Part shown: positions 10,674-21,955 of the stretch, piece by piece
Numbering within the stretch: position 1 is the stretch's first letter
How the letters are laid out: the number at the start of each line of letters is the position of its first letter
Source: Ganoderma boninense
Taxonomy: Eukaryota > Basidiomycota > Agaricomycetes > Polyporales > Polyporaceae
Direction of reading: 5' to 3'
DNA length: 64,000 nt
NCBI GenBank assembly: GCA_002900995.3
Contig: PJEW03000013.1
Location: 568,208-632,207 of the forward strand
The notes under the pieces: generated by a model
Told to the model about the DNA's origin: nothing
The model's database searches: none
Seen by the model: only the letters and a program-made list of their open reading frames with translations
Program-made: the position numbers and the translations under genes

Positions 10674-12580
10674 CTATTGTGACAGTCCCTTAGAGATCCC
10701 GATGAACGCTCGGGAAAAGGGGATGACGAGGGAGCAAAATTGAAGGTACCCGGTGAGCTCCTGGAGCTCCAGCAGCTGACAGCGACTCGGAGTGCGGCAT
10801 TCCCAGGAGCGCAGGAGGTTCAAGAGGTAGGAGAGCTTGTCCGGGGGCAGGCGAGCCTCCATAGCCTCAGAGTTCAAGGTGATGCCGAGAAAGTCGATCA
10901 AGGTACGGTTGGCCCGTCAACCTTGGAGAGCTGCCAGTGGAAGCGCAGACCTAGCGCTGTTCCGAGGCTGAGGGTCCACTCAAGTGCATGACGGACCAGG
11001 GAGGGATGGGTGGACGGTGAAAAGATCTGCAAGAAGTCGTCAAGGAGATGACGGATGAAGGCGGGGAGGTGGCGGTCGAGTATCCAGTGCGAGGGACCTA
11101 CAACGGAGTTTACAAACTGCAGGCCTAATAGGCCTTGCAGCTTTGAAGGCCACCTTCCTCCGTCACATGGTACGCATGACCTTGATTATCCTGATGATCC
11201 GCTGCACACCATTCCGCTTGCAGTGTTCCACCGCCCTGGGCCCTCTAGTATTCTGCCGCCCAGACTGGTGACTGGCAAAGTTCAGGATGTGCTCAGACTC
11301 AAGATGGTGCTACCATGAAATCCTGAACCTATGGACGCCGCAGACCGACGCCGAGGCCTGAGGCCTGAGGACCTCTGAGGACCGTTCTCCTCTCCCGTTG
11401 TCCAAAATAGGACGAAGTCCGCCACAAGCGCTCTTCCTCGATCGACAACACCGACAGGTGTCAAGCTTGTCAAGATCGACGTCGTCGATGTTGCGCGCTG
11501 CGCCCAGCGAGTCTGGGGGTACTTACTTGAGGTGTCGCGTTCGCTGCGCCCTCAGGGCTCCGCGACGAAGGCGCAGCGAATGCGACACAGACGCAAGGCG
11601 CAGGTCATGGTGGGCACTTAGCAAGGGGGAGAGGTGCCTGTTGTCACCGCGGGAGGGTCGGTAATCGATCAGGTACGGCCGACGTTCGACTCGGTTCGAG
11701 ACCCAAGTTCAGCGTGCGCCGCTGTATGCGGCGGGCCGGAAGGTGGCCTTCAAAGCTGCAAGGCCTATTAGGCCTGCAGTTTGAAAACTCCGTTGTAGTC
11801 CCTACCCAGTGCAGTGCTTCTGAGAAAAGATTGAAGATGTAGGGTGCGGAGCGGAGGCCGAAGGTGAGCACGACATGGTAGTAGAATTCTCCAACCCAGG
11901 TGAAGCCCAGCAAGGGCCAGTCCGCGGGTCGGACTGGGATCTGGCGGAATGCCTGCTCGAGATCGAGCTTGACCATCATGGAGCCCCGGCCCGAGGCTCG
12001 CAAGGCGTCCACAGCGGATCGGAAAGTCTCGTAGACGATCGAGGCCTCGGAGTCGGGTACGCCGTCGTTGGCCGAGGTGCCACGGGGCCAGGAGAGGTGG
12101 TGGATGGCGCGGAGCTTTGATGAGCGTTTGCGGGCGGCGACGCCCAGAGGGGATGAACGGTTGTTGAATGGTGGAGTTGGGAAGGGACCATGAACGCGGC
12201 CCTTCGCCAATTGAAGCTGGAGATCAGCCGCCACCACTGTGCTGTGTTCGGAACGCTGAGCGGAGGTTCTGAGATGACTGGGACGCAGTACGATCGCCTG
12301 AGAAGCCGATGTTTGCACCGTAGTCGATGATCTGGAGAAGGGTCTCGACGAAGGTCGGGTCGGGGTAGTCGCGCAGGTAGAAGGCCCACGCGTCGCGCTT
12401 TAGTTGGGTGTGGACCCGAGGGGCGCGTGGCAGAGTCCCGACATACGACGTTGGCGCGTGGGATGGTGTTGGGTCGTGGTGGAGGGTTGAATGCTGGTGG
12501 GAACTCCGAAGCGTGAGGCAGGTGCGCGAAGGCGGGACGCGGCTCAGAGGGTGTTGGGGATGCAGTGAGTGGCGCAGCAT
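10674..12580 (-). mobile_element. Decayed DIRS/Ngaro-like retroelement (RT fragment)
   Basis: On the minus strand, successive blocks read as a DIRS/Ngaro-type reverse transcriptase: an N-terminal block near 12,410-12,250 (AWAFYLRDYPDPTFVETLLQ then IDYGANIGF), the palm near 12,100-11,820 (KLRAIHHLSWP, MVKLDLEQAFRQIPVRPADW, FGLRSAPYIFN), the active-site region near 11,080-10,990 (ILDRHLPAFIRHLLDDF, a LLDD variant of YxDD), and a thumb/connection block near 10,870-10,690 (DFLGITLNSEAMEARLPPDK, LQELTGYLQF). The frame is broken and a MITE sits between the palm and LLDD blocks. No RNase H or recombinase part was found. This copy is a truncated, dead relative of the 24-30 kb element. Confidence 0.75.
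11091..11804. mobile_element. 714-bp hAT-like MITE inside the RT fragment
   Basis: Terminal inverted repeats of about 65 bp: left 11,091-11,155 begins GAGGGACCTACAACGGAG; the right end read inward begins TAGGGACTACAACGGAG. Both continue through an AGGCCT palindrome to AAGGCCACCTTCC. The flanks carry an 8-bp near-duplication, tccagtgc at 11,083-11,090 and cccagtgc at 11,805-11,812 (7/8). TAGGG-type ends with an 8-bp duplication point to the hAT superfamily. The interior has no transposase, so it is non-autonomous. Removing it rejoins the palm and LLDD blocks of the reverse transcriptase, which supports insertion into an existing RT gene. Confidence 0.75.
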
Positions 12581-12787
12581 ACTTACTCGGGGAGGAGCAA
12601 GGGCTCGGCGCGTGTGTGAATGGAGGCCTGTGGGGGCGTGGTATGGTGTATGTCAGTGTACGAGGATGCCTGGGACTCGACGGGGAGGAGCTGCCGTGCT
12701 GGGCTAGCCCAGGCCCTGATGCACCCGGAAAATCCCTTGTTCCACTACGGAATTTCCTAGACCCACGGTCGGACCAGGGGTTTTACC

Positions 12788-13080
12788 AGGCTCCTTCCCA
12801 CCACCACTCTTCGGTTGAGAGGCAATTCCAGGAGCGGGGGTCGATGTGGAATCCAAGAGGCGAGACACGGCCTTGATCATGTATAAGCGCCAGTAATGTG
12901 GAGTCACGTGTATTCGTAGAGTTGGCCTTCAACCTCAGAGGGCAACTTCATCTCTTCACGTGACTAAACATGACTGGCGCTTAACATGATGTAGCTTGAG
13001 TCCCGCTTCTCCGATTCCACCTCGACCCCCGCTCCTGGATATCGGCCCTCAACGAGAGAGTGGTGGTGGGAAGGAGCCTG
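12788..13080. repeat. Fold-back / inverted-repeat element
   Basis: The left arm (12,788-12,910) runs from AGGCTCCTTCCCACCACCAC through AGGAGCGGGGGTCGA, TAAGCGCCAGT and TCACGTG. The right arm (12,956-13,080) is its reverse complement with about 10-15% differences. The spacer is about 45 bp. Arms of about 120 bp around a short loop suggest a fold-back element or palindromic MITE. No ORF. Confidence 0.75.
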
Positions 13081-14328
13081 GGGTTTTACCTTGGGTACCA
13101 AGGTTACTGGCGAGCAAAATTCAAAGCGCCCGTTACACCCGGTTCTCCCCGCTCAAGACACGGTGTGCTCCGGATCTCCTTCGCACCTGCTCAGCAGTTC
13201 GCCCATCCCGTGTTGTTTTGTCTATGTACCACCACCTCCTCTTCACCGCCATATACCTCGCTCTTCATTTACCGTATATATACGGCTACATCGGCATCTA
13301 TAGTGTTTCCAATTCAAGTCTTACGCTCTATTTCGACCACTTTGTATCCGACAGCCCGCGCAGTGAGTCCAACGCCGACCCCTCAAAATGCATTGACCCT
13401 TCAGTTTCCAACCTCTTTCCTCGACTCTCAACCTCGCCTTTCATCTCGACCTTTAAATTTGACCTTGGAATCCGTATTTAACATTTGACCATCACTCTGC
13501 AACTCACATCGCCATCGGGCATGTACACGACTGGATCTAGTTCGCTATCTACCACCACGCGAGCTCCTTGTTCGCACTACTCATCCAATTATTTTTTGTT
13601 GAAGCTGTAGTAGTCACAAAGTACAGACTTCAAGTTCAATCCGGTACCCAACCTTCTTGCGCAAGCGGCATGCATGTCATCCATAGGTCAACGTCATCTA
13701 TGTCGCGTAACGTTACAGCGTATGAGTTTCTGTGCCTCTTTGGCAATCCATTTCGACCTTGATCGCACTGCCCGTACAACTCCAGCAGCAATCCTTTGAC
13801 TGGCGATCTCTCTCAATTTTGGATCTTGTCCTCCAATCGTTGACCTCGCCTTTTATCTCACTGTTCAGTGTTCTTCCCCCACCTCCCTATTCATATTCTT
13901 TATTCTCCACAGCTAGATCCAGTGCGTCTCTACGCATCACTACACTCCTATTGAATCCAATCCCCATCTCAGCTACTTAGTCCCATCTTCCTCGCGGTCT
14001 CAGATACAACGTGGACTCTGGATCGCTGTCATTTAAACTCAATTTCTCAGGTCTACTATAGCCACATCTTATGCAATTCCGTACCCAAGGTTCCTGCCGC
14101 GCGCGCACGCGGCATATCTCTAGTGAAATTTGAATGTGTATTTTCCTCTGTTCGAAGCCGCTGCCTGACCGAGGATTTTCCCGAGCTGTTTACAATGGTC
14201 CGGTAGAGCTGTCGAACTGCGTAATTTCCTCGGCTGCTGACTGTGGATTTATCAGATGTTGTAGATCTCAAGCCATGATCGACGTAGCACACGGAAATAT
14301 TAGCTGGTGCAGCAGTTCAATATCATAG
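13081..14328. other. No gene recognised
   Basis: AT-richer sequence with pyrimidine-rich stretches. No recognisable protein or structured repeat. The downstream end of the CACTA element may lie here, but no terminal CACTA repeat was identified. Confidence 0.4.
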
Positions 14329-17300
14329 TTATTCATCATCTATTGCTAATGCCCGAGCCAATTCTCCGCTGCGATCCACCACGGCCCACCGCTGGCCATG
14401 GGAGCCTGCCTTGAGCACGGGCACCCGACCGACACAGCACTGAATGCAGGTAATGTTGACAACATCTAATGTACCATAATCTTTGTAGTAGTGGATATCT
14501 AGCTGGTCATTAGGTCCATCTTCGGGCACGCACGCCCTTATAGCTGCGAAAATGAATGTTTTCCCCTTACCCAAATGAAGCGCCCTGACAGCCGGGGCGG
14601 CTTGGAAGTGCACGGCGATGATATGCTCAAGGCGGCCATAAAACGTCTGGAGTTCATACTCGGGGTCTTTGTTTGGGTCATCTGCAAAAATGTCGACAAA
14701 CACTTCATACTACAAGGGTGAAACAAGTCAGTGCTATGCCAAGGCAGCTCGGACACTCGGAGACACACTGAAGCCCCTTACCCGCACAAAGGTCTGGTCA
14801 CGCCTATCCTCTGTCTCCCTAACCATTTCCGCAGCATGGATAGTGTCGCCAGAGCTGAGGATCCGGAGCTTGGCCCAATGCTCGAGCTTTGACGGGAGAT
14901 GTTGACGCACGAGCTCTGGCGGCCTGTCAAGACGAGTAACGAGCGCACCGATAACACGGTCCTTCAAACCCTTGTTTGGGGTTTGTAGCGACGATCGTGG
15001 CATTAATACACAGGTCGGATCTAGCAATATCAAGCATCAAAGATGCTCTGCGAGAGAGAGAAGAACAGAAAAACTTACAGTCAGGAGCCTGGTATCCCCC
15101 GCGCCCCAGTTGCTCCTCAGGGATAGTCGTACGACGTAGAGAGAGCTCGTTTGATGGGAGGTTGTACCGGTTCTTGATATGGGATATATAGGCGATATTG
15201 AGCAGATGTCGATCTATGCTTGCCCATGGATGTCGACGGCTCTTGATGGCTGGCTGAAGAGCACCGCAGAAACGCTCCATCGGAAAGGCCATGACCCCCA
15301 CACTGGTCCTGATGCCTCGATGCTGTCCGCAATATGTAGAAGGGCGTGGATGGTGAGGGGGCAAGTGGCGAGACGGGCTGGATCATACTGATAGTAGAAC
15401 CTGAGGAACACCGTTAGCAAAATGTCGTATGAGACTTAGCATTGCAGACGCACTTTTCGTATGTCCTGACCCATGCAATAAAACCTTTCCTAATCGTCTC
15501 CACGTGCTCTCGGGGCGTATCGAACTGTAGACAGAGCTGGAGCAGCTCAACTAGGTCGACAAAGTGGTCATAGTCGCGCTGGTGCGTGAACTTGGCCTCG
15601 AGAAGGACGGGTGCGATGTATTGTGTCCAGACGGACCACTCCAGACGGACCACGCATCAGCGGTGCATGAAGATTGATCCTGTGATATGTTGCCTAGACG
15701 AGGACCAAAGATGCCAGGCAATGTAGATCCAGTGCGTGCTGTCGCCTCGCCGATGGCTTGCCAAACAGTGGAAGAGAACACATAAGACCCAGAGCCCTCG
15801 CTGAGTCCTTTGAATTTTCCAGTCCACAGTTTGACGAGGTTAGGAATGAGGTTTTCCCAGATGAGGTGCATGAAATCGTAGGGGAATGAGTCGGGGAATG
15901 ATCGGGAAGGAAGGTAACTGAGGAGCGGGAGGCCTTCGACGCCTGTGACGCTGGCGGCTTCCGGATTAGGAAGGCGGTCGCGGCACACGGTCGGGAAGAG
16001 CGCGCAGTGGCAGAGACAGTTGTACCGACTGTAGATTCTGTTCCAGAGTACGCTAACGAACGTTGCGTACCTACAGGTCTTTTATACGGATCGTCAATAG
16101 GCACGGGACTCGGGGGCAATGAGTAAGGACTGGTGGGGCAGGCACGTGGATACGTGCGGGATGACTGGGGTGAGACATACTACATATGCAAAGCGCTGTA
16201 ACAGTAAGCACTGCTGATTTTAGGTAGGAGAGCGGGAGCGGGACAATGCGGGAATGGGGAGATGTACAGTAACAGGTCCGAGCGAGGGATTGAGCACGGG
16301 CGGTTACAACGCCAGACGACTTGGCATGCCGCTCAGCGTCAGCACCGCTCTTCGCATCCATGACCTTTCGGCCATCGTTGAGCATCCCCTCATGCGTTCG
16401 CTTTGGCAGCTTACTGGGATCGTATTGCTTGATGGCCTTTTCGTTTCCTACAACTGATGGGTGGCGAGCACGGTGTAAAGGAACGTAGTGTGTGGTCGCC
16501 CGGGATCCAGGTATGCGAAGTCCCTCGATCTTGCATACGCGACATGGAACGCAGCCATTGTGGCCCTTAATTTGCATAAGCATTGATATAGCTGGGATAT
16601 CTCCAGATACGAGTATCAGATAGGCATGAAGGAGGAAGTGAGCCGCTGTACGGATGTCGAAAGCAGGTACGCCGATCGCTAGTCGAATGAACTCCTGGAC
16701 AGCGGGCCATAGGAAGGAGTCGAAGTCTTTGGGCTTACGCGGGCTTGGTATAACTCCAACTGGGATGATGTTTTCACGGTGGAAGCGCACTTGGGGAGGA
16801 AGGTTGTAGTTGTAGAGGATAATGGGCCATGCGGACTTCTTACGGCGTCGCCAAGGTGCAAATCCGTCTGTCGATAACCCCAAAGCTATGTCGCGACGGT
16901 CTGAGAAGAACCGGTGCCCGACTGGTTGGTCGCCCAGCATGACATCCCGGGAGCGCAGGCGAATGTACTGTTCTGAGTCGAAGACATCCTGGATCACGTC
17001 TTCATCATGCTCGAACTCGGCCTGGTAGTCCATCTCCTTGGCACGCTCCTCGTTGGTGTAGATGGCAACAAGACGAGGAATGATCGGAAGGTAAGTGAAT
17101 TGTCTTCGAGGTGTGCCATGCGTGTCGTAACGGGCCTCATTACAGTGTGGACATGATGTCAGATCAGCGTGTGGCCCTGTGTATGCTTGGCAGGAGTTGA
17201 GACAGCAGTCGTACCGTTCGGGTTTAACACCAGAGAGAAAAGCAACCCGTGCGCGAATCCGTTGGAAGGATGGGAGGTCTTCAGCTCCAAAGGTATTTGG

Positions 17301-17400
17301 TATGTCAGCGAGTGCATCTTCAGTCAGTTTATGTTTGACCTGAAAGGCGAAAATCCGAAGGAGTCGACGGTCAGACTCGAGTGAAAGACGCTCTTCTACT
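14329..17400 (-). pseudogene. Tnp2-family CACTA transposase, central and C-terminal exons
   Basis: Reading down the minus strand: acceptor near 17,400, then EERLSLESDRRLLRIFAFQV, a CCLNSCQAYTG-SCPHC zinc-binding pair, RRQFTYLPIIPRL, DGFAPWRRRKKSAWPII, a long block with HFLLHAYLILVSGDIPAISM and IKGHNGCVPCRVCKIEG, then FPYDFMHLIWENLIPN, LWTGKFKGL, WTQYIAPVLLEAKF and FVDLVELLQLCL, and a C-terminal part ending at a stop at 14,329. This is the usual Tnp2 order, with several introns. A 14-bp tandem duplication (15,625-15,638 and 15,639-15,652) shifts the frame between the DAWSVW and WTQYIAP segments, and the upstream exon is cut off by copia. The copy is therefore very likely inactive, though nearly full-length. 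Confidence 0.82.
15625..15652 (-). repeat. 14-bp tandem duplication that breaks Tnp2
   Basis: Plus-strand units TCCAGACGGACCA, each preceded by one base (g, then c), lie side by side. Deleting one unit restores the expected Tnp2 reading frame, so this is a frameshifting slippage-type duplication. Confidence 0.75.
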
Positions 17401-17415
17401 CAAGTTCACCCACAG

Positions 17416-17857
17416 TGTTAGATGATTATATTCCTCTGTGGAGTAATTGAAACATATATAGAGAAAGCACTCAGTTCCAGTATGCGGGACTAGGATATAT
17501 TACTGATGTATGTACCTATAGAGAAAGCACTACGATACAACATTAGCAGGAGCCCTCAATAAGTTAGCTACGGGGCGCTCACCTCAGTCCCAGTACGCGG
17601 GACTGAGGTGAGCAGACACAAGTCCGGAAACCTAAATACGAGCAGGATGTCAATGTAATAGACGTGACGTACGGATGAATGCGATACGGATTCTAACGAG
17701 AAGATAAGCCAACCATGGCGCGACGGGATCTCGCCGTCGCGCCCTATGCGTCGCAATCTCTGACGCGCCCTTCCGACCTCCTCCCGCCCTTGTCATGACC
17801 AAGCGGGTCACGCGAGGCTTGCCTCCGTGCAGCCCCGAGCCCCTCAAACCTCCAACA
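17416..17857 (-). repeat. 3' LTR of the copia element (442 bp)
   Basis: On the minus strand it starts TGTTGGAGG directly after the polypurine tract and ends CATCTAACA, giving the TG...CA ends and short inverted TGTTgGA/TCTAACA termini expected of an LTR. Inside is a 15-bp perfect hairpin at 17,577-17,613 (GCTCACCTCAGTCCC arms, 7-nt loop) and a diverged half-copy near 17,475. A TATAGAGAAAGCACT repeat occurs twice (about 17,457 and 17,517). Confidence 0.75.
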
Positions 17858-17873
17858 CTCCCCCTCAAGCCGG
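17858..17873 (-). promoter_or_regulatory. Copia polypurine tract
   Basis: The minus strand reads GGCTTGAGGGGGAG immediately before the TGTTGGAGG LTR start. This is the plus-strand primer position expected in copia elements. Confidence 0.7.
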
Positions 17874-20800
17874 AGCGAGACCCATTGCAGCGGCGAAGTG
17901 CTTCACCTTGACCGAGGGAAGCGCCTTCGTCAGGATGTCGGCGGTTTGCTCGTCCGTCGGGCAATAGATGAGACGTATCGAGCCGGCCTCGATGGAATAG
18001 CGGATGAAATAGTATCGAATGTCGATGTGCTTGGTGCGTGCGTGGTACCAGCCGTCCTTCGTGAGTGCGATGGCGGCCTTGTTGTCGCCGTGGAGCGTAG
18101 TCGGGTCCGAGAGGGGGCCGAAGATTTCGCCGATGGGACGGCGCAGCCACAAGGCCTCCTTCGCGGCGTACTCGGATTCCGCCGTCGAGAGCGTGACCAG
18201 CTCTTGCTTCTTCGACGCCCAGGACACAGCACCACCATCAACGAGGAACACGTACCCGGTGATGGCCCGCCTATGCTCTTGCGAAGCCCCGTCCGCATCC
18301 ACAAATCCCTCCAGCTCGTTCCTCCCTCCCCCGTACACCAGCGACAGCCCCTTTGTGCCCAACAGATAGCGGAACACCCGCTTCACGGCCTCCCAGTGGA
18401 CCCAGCCCGGATTCTCCGAGTATTGCGCGAGTGTCGAGACGGCGAAGGCGATGTCCGGTCGGGTGCCCGTGGCGGCGTACATCAAGGCGCCGATCGCCTC
18501 GCGACGGAACGCGCTTCATGCGTGCGACGTCGGCTACACTCTCGGGGCAATGGGCCTTGGAGAGCTGCAGGTGGGGGTCCATGGGCGTCGAGACGGGCTT
18601 CAAGTCGTCGAAGTTGAATCGAGTGATGATGGCGTCGATACGAGTGCTGAGAGAGAGCGAGGGTGCGTGTGTCATGGTCGCGTGAGACCTTGATGCCGAG
18701 GAGCCAGCTGACGGGTCCAAGATCGGTGAGCTTGTACTTCTTGCCGATCTTCTGCTTGTACGAGTCGACGGCGGCCTGGGACGTGCCTGTGATAAGTCAG
18801 TCATCAACGTGAATGACGAGGATGATGAGATCGTGCTTGTCGCGCTTGTGAAAAACGCCCCAGTCGGCCTCGGCGCGCTTGAAACCCAAGTCAGCAAGTG
18901 CGGCGCAAAGGGTTTCGTACCATTTACGCCCGCCCTGCTTCAGCCCGTACAAAGCTTTGTCGAGCTTGAGAACGTACTTGCGGCGGTCGGCGGCCTCGTG
19001 GTCTGGCGGCTACTCCATGTAGACGTCCTCGTCGAGGGTAGAGTTGAGGTAAGCATTGTTGAAGTCGAAGCAGTCGGCTACCCAGCCGTTTCGAGCGGCG
19101 ATCGAGAGGAAGAGGCGAAAGGAAGAGAGTTTGGCGACAGGAGCGTATGTGTCGAAGTAGTCGGTGCCGTGGATCTGCGTGAAGCCGCGTGCAACGAGTC
19201 GGGCCTTGTATTTGTCGACTTCACCAGCTGCGGTCTTCTTGACACGAAGGACCCACTTGCTGTCCACGACGTTGCCAGAGGTCGGCCGCTCGACAATGTG
19301 CCAGGTGTTGTTCCCGAGGAGGGAGTTGAGTTCGGCCTGAATGGCCGCCTTCCACTTGGGCCAGTCCGGGCGCTTCTTGGCCTCAGCGTACGTCGGCTCG
19401 AGGCACTCGGCTTCTCCCGAAGCAGCCGCCAACGCCAGCTCAACCATCTCCCACTCATCGCGCTCCTCCTTTGAGATCAGCACATATCCTTCCTCGTCCT
19501 CCACTTCCTCCACGCTTGTCTGCGGCTTTGTTCCCTCTTGCATCCCTCTCGGCAGCACCCTCCCACCCGCTCGGCCACTCACACTTCCCTCTCCGCTCCT
19601 CAGCCGGCGCACGTACTCCGACTCCTTTCGGGCACGCCGCGGTCGCTCGTTCACGGCCTCAAGCCGCTCTCCTGGGTCGACAGAAGGCTGGGACTGGTTG
19701 GGGGAAGGGACAGCAGTGGGGGTCTGGTCTGCAGGGAGCTCGGAAGGAGACGGGTCCATGGTGGGGTTCATGGTGGATGATGACGGCGTCGGGGCGTGCT
19801 CGCCCTCGGACTGGTGAGTACTGACATTCTTGCTGCCATTCTCCCCCTCGCCGTCTTCCTCTGGTCCATCCTCCCCCTCGAGCGGGACCTCGACGTCGGC
19901 ATCCGCCGCGTTGAAGTGCACACTGCGCTCGACCGTGACCGTGCCACGGCCAGGCCAGTACACGCGGTGCGCGTCGGACTGGACATCCCATCCGACCCAT
20001 CGTCCAACTCGAGAGCGGTCAGCGAGCTTCGTGCCGCCGGGCGAGTGAACGCAAACCTCGCAGCCCCAGGGGTGCAGGTGCGCAACATTTGGCTTCTTGC
20101 CCCAGAAGACCTCGTACGGCGTCTTGCCGTCGAGCGCACGCGTCGGCGTAAGGTTCTTGACGTAGACGGCGTAGCTTGCCGCCTCGCCCCAGAGCGCATT
20201 CGGGAGCCCGCTGTCCCGAAGCATGGCACGCGTCTTCTCGAAGACCGTGCGGTTCGCCCGTTCGCTCACGCCGTTGTATTCGGGCGTGTCGTGCACCGTG
20301 AGCTTTCGTGTGGTGCCCTGCTGGGCCAGGTAGTCGTTGAATGCCTCCGAGAGGTACTCGCTGCCGCGATCGGTATGCAGGCACTTGATTGAGGCCCCCT
20401 TCTGGGTTCGATAGAAGGCCTCAACCTTCTTGTATGAGTCGAATGTCTCGTCCTTCGTGCGCTGGAGATGGGAGATCGTGTAGCGGCTGAAATCGTCCGT
20501 GAACATGGACTTGTAGCGGCGGTGGCCCAGAGTTTTGGATGGCGCGGGGCCCCAGAGGTCGGAGTGCAGCTCGCCGCCAACCTCGGTCGCTCGAGGACGG
20601 ACGCGCTCACGCGTGATAGGCTTGCGCGTCATCTTCGCCTTCTCGCACGCGTCACAGACAGGCGGGGGACTACCAGGGATCAGCGTGATCCCCTCGACGA
20701 GGCCCTTCGCCACCATGGTTCGGATGGTGTCATACCCAGCGTGGCCGTACATGCGGTGCAGTTCCTCGAGGGTGACTGCCCGCTTCTCCCCCTCAACCGT

Positions 20801-21955
20801 GGACATCGCGCTCTCGTCAGCGGGCATGGTGGCCCGATAGAGCCCCTTCATGAACGGGATGGTCGCGACGAGGTCTCCATCTGGGTTGAAGATCTTGCAC
20901 CCGTCGCTCCGAAAGGATACGTTCGAGCCAGCGGCTGTGATGCGCCCGATCGATACAAGAGTCACGCCCATCGCAGGCGCGTGCAAGACGTCACGGAGGA
21001 GAATCCGCTTCGTAGACTCGCCATTTGGCACAGTGATGTACATGTCACTGCGCCCGATGCCACGGAACGTGTGGTTATCAGCGGCGTGAATAGTCTTTGG
21101 GGGGATAGCTTGATAGTTGATGAAGCGGTGGAGGTGCGGCGACATGTGGCGTGTTGCGCCGGAGTCGAATAGGATGACCTCGTCCTTGGCAGGGGGTTCG
21201 TGCGCGAGCATCGCGCCGAGGTGGCTCGTAAAGTCGGCGGGTTCTTCGTCGACTGCCTCAGCCGGGTCCCAGTCACCTGTGATGGGTGCGGCTTCTTCGT
21301 CGGGCTCCGAGATGGAGTCTGACACGGTCTGGAGGTCAGGAATGGAGTCACCGCCCTCCGACGACGAGTCGGAGACGGATTGGAGATCGGGAATGGAGTC
21401 GGTTTCGTCGTCGGACGCGGTGTGAACGAACCACGCCTCGTCCTTCTCCTTCTCAGACGCAGCTGCGCCCTTCTCCTTCGGCTTGGGCTTGTCCTTCGGA
21501 CCCTGGCCCTCCTTCCCACCGCCGGGCGCCCAGCACTCAGACTTGTAGTGCCCGGGCTTGTCGCAGTTATAGCATTTGATGCTCTTCTTCCCCTTCCCCT
21601 TTCCCTTCCCCTTGTCGTTCGCTGACAACGCCGCATCACTAGCGTCGCCACCGCCGCCCGAGCGCCCACTAGGCTTGGCGCGCAGGGCACGGCGGTCGAA
21701 CTCGTCGGTAAGGGCGCCCATCAACTGCTCCGGAGACAAGACGGTCCCGGTCACGGTCGACGTGGCGGTAAGAGAGGAGATGAAGGACTCATAAGAGGTT
21801 GGCATCGAGCCGAGGATGATGGCGTAGAAGTCGTCGTCCTCGGGGGTGTGTCCCATCGCGGCTAGGTCCTCGTACATGGTCCTCAGTTTCGCGAAATGGT
21901 TCCTGACGTCGGCTTTGTCCCCACAGCGCTGCTCCTGGAGCCGTCGGCGCAGATC
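17865..21955 (-). pseudogene. Copia Gag-Pol, inactivated
   Basis: Gag resumes at LRRRLQEQRCGDKADVRNHF. The long frame from 21,877 then has a zinc knuckle CYNCDKPGHYKSEC (residues 102-115), a protease motif FDSGATRHM, a pre-integrase HHCC zinc finger (H..H, CDACEKAK), an integrase core (FTDDFSRY, CLHTDRGSEYLSEAF, NGVSERANR) and RT to DCFDFNNAYLNSTLDEDVYM. A TAG follows at 19,010-19,012, where copia RTs usually have VYMEQP. RT continues through LDKALYGLKQGGRKWY to HVDD, where a TGA lies at 18,797-18,799. Two further frame changes (about 18,660 and 18,490) precede a clean RNase H frame (17,865-18,485: GFVDADGASQEHRRA, STAESEYAA, KHIDIRYYFIR, ADILTKAL). The element cannot encode a full polymerase. 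Confidence 0.88.

Larger units (their letters stand above)
17416..21955 (-). mobile_element. 5'-truncated Ty1/copia retrotransposon
   Basis: From high to low coordinate: partial gag, zinc knuckle, protease, integrase, reverse transcriptase, RNase H, polypurine tract, 3' LTR. The 5' LTR, primer-binding site and about the first 100 residues of gag are missing. At about 21,955 the copia sequence abuts the Tnp2 first exon directly, so a deletion removed the 5' end together with part of the host element. CACAG at 17,411-17,415 is the candidate target sequence at the 3' end; its partner is lost. Confidence 0.85.

Noticed and set aside
10674..12318. Reading the RT fragment as a functional short reverse transcriptase
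   Set aside because: Interrupted by the MITE, frame-broken, and without RNase H.
17411..17415. CACAG as proven 5-bp target duplication of copia
   Set aside because: The 5' LTR and its flank are deleted, so the partner cannot be seen.
19341..20392. Long plus-strand frames opposite copia pol
   Set aside because: Antisense shadows of GC-rich integrase/RT codons; the minus strand has the motifs.
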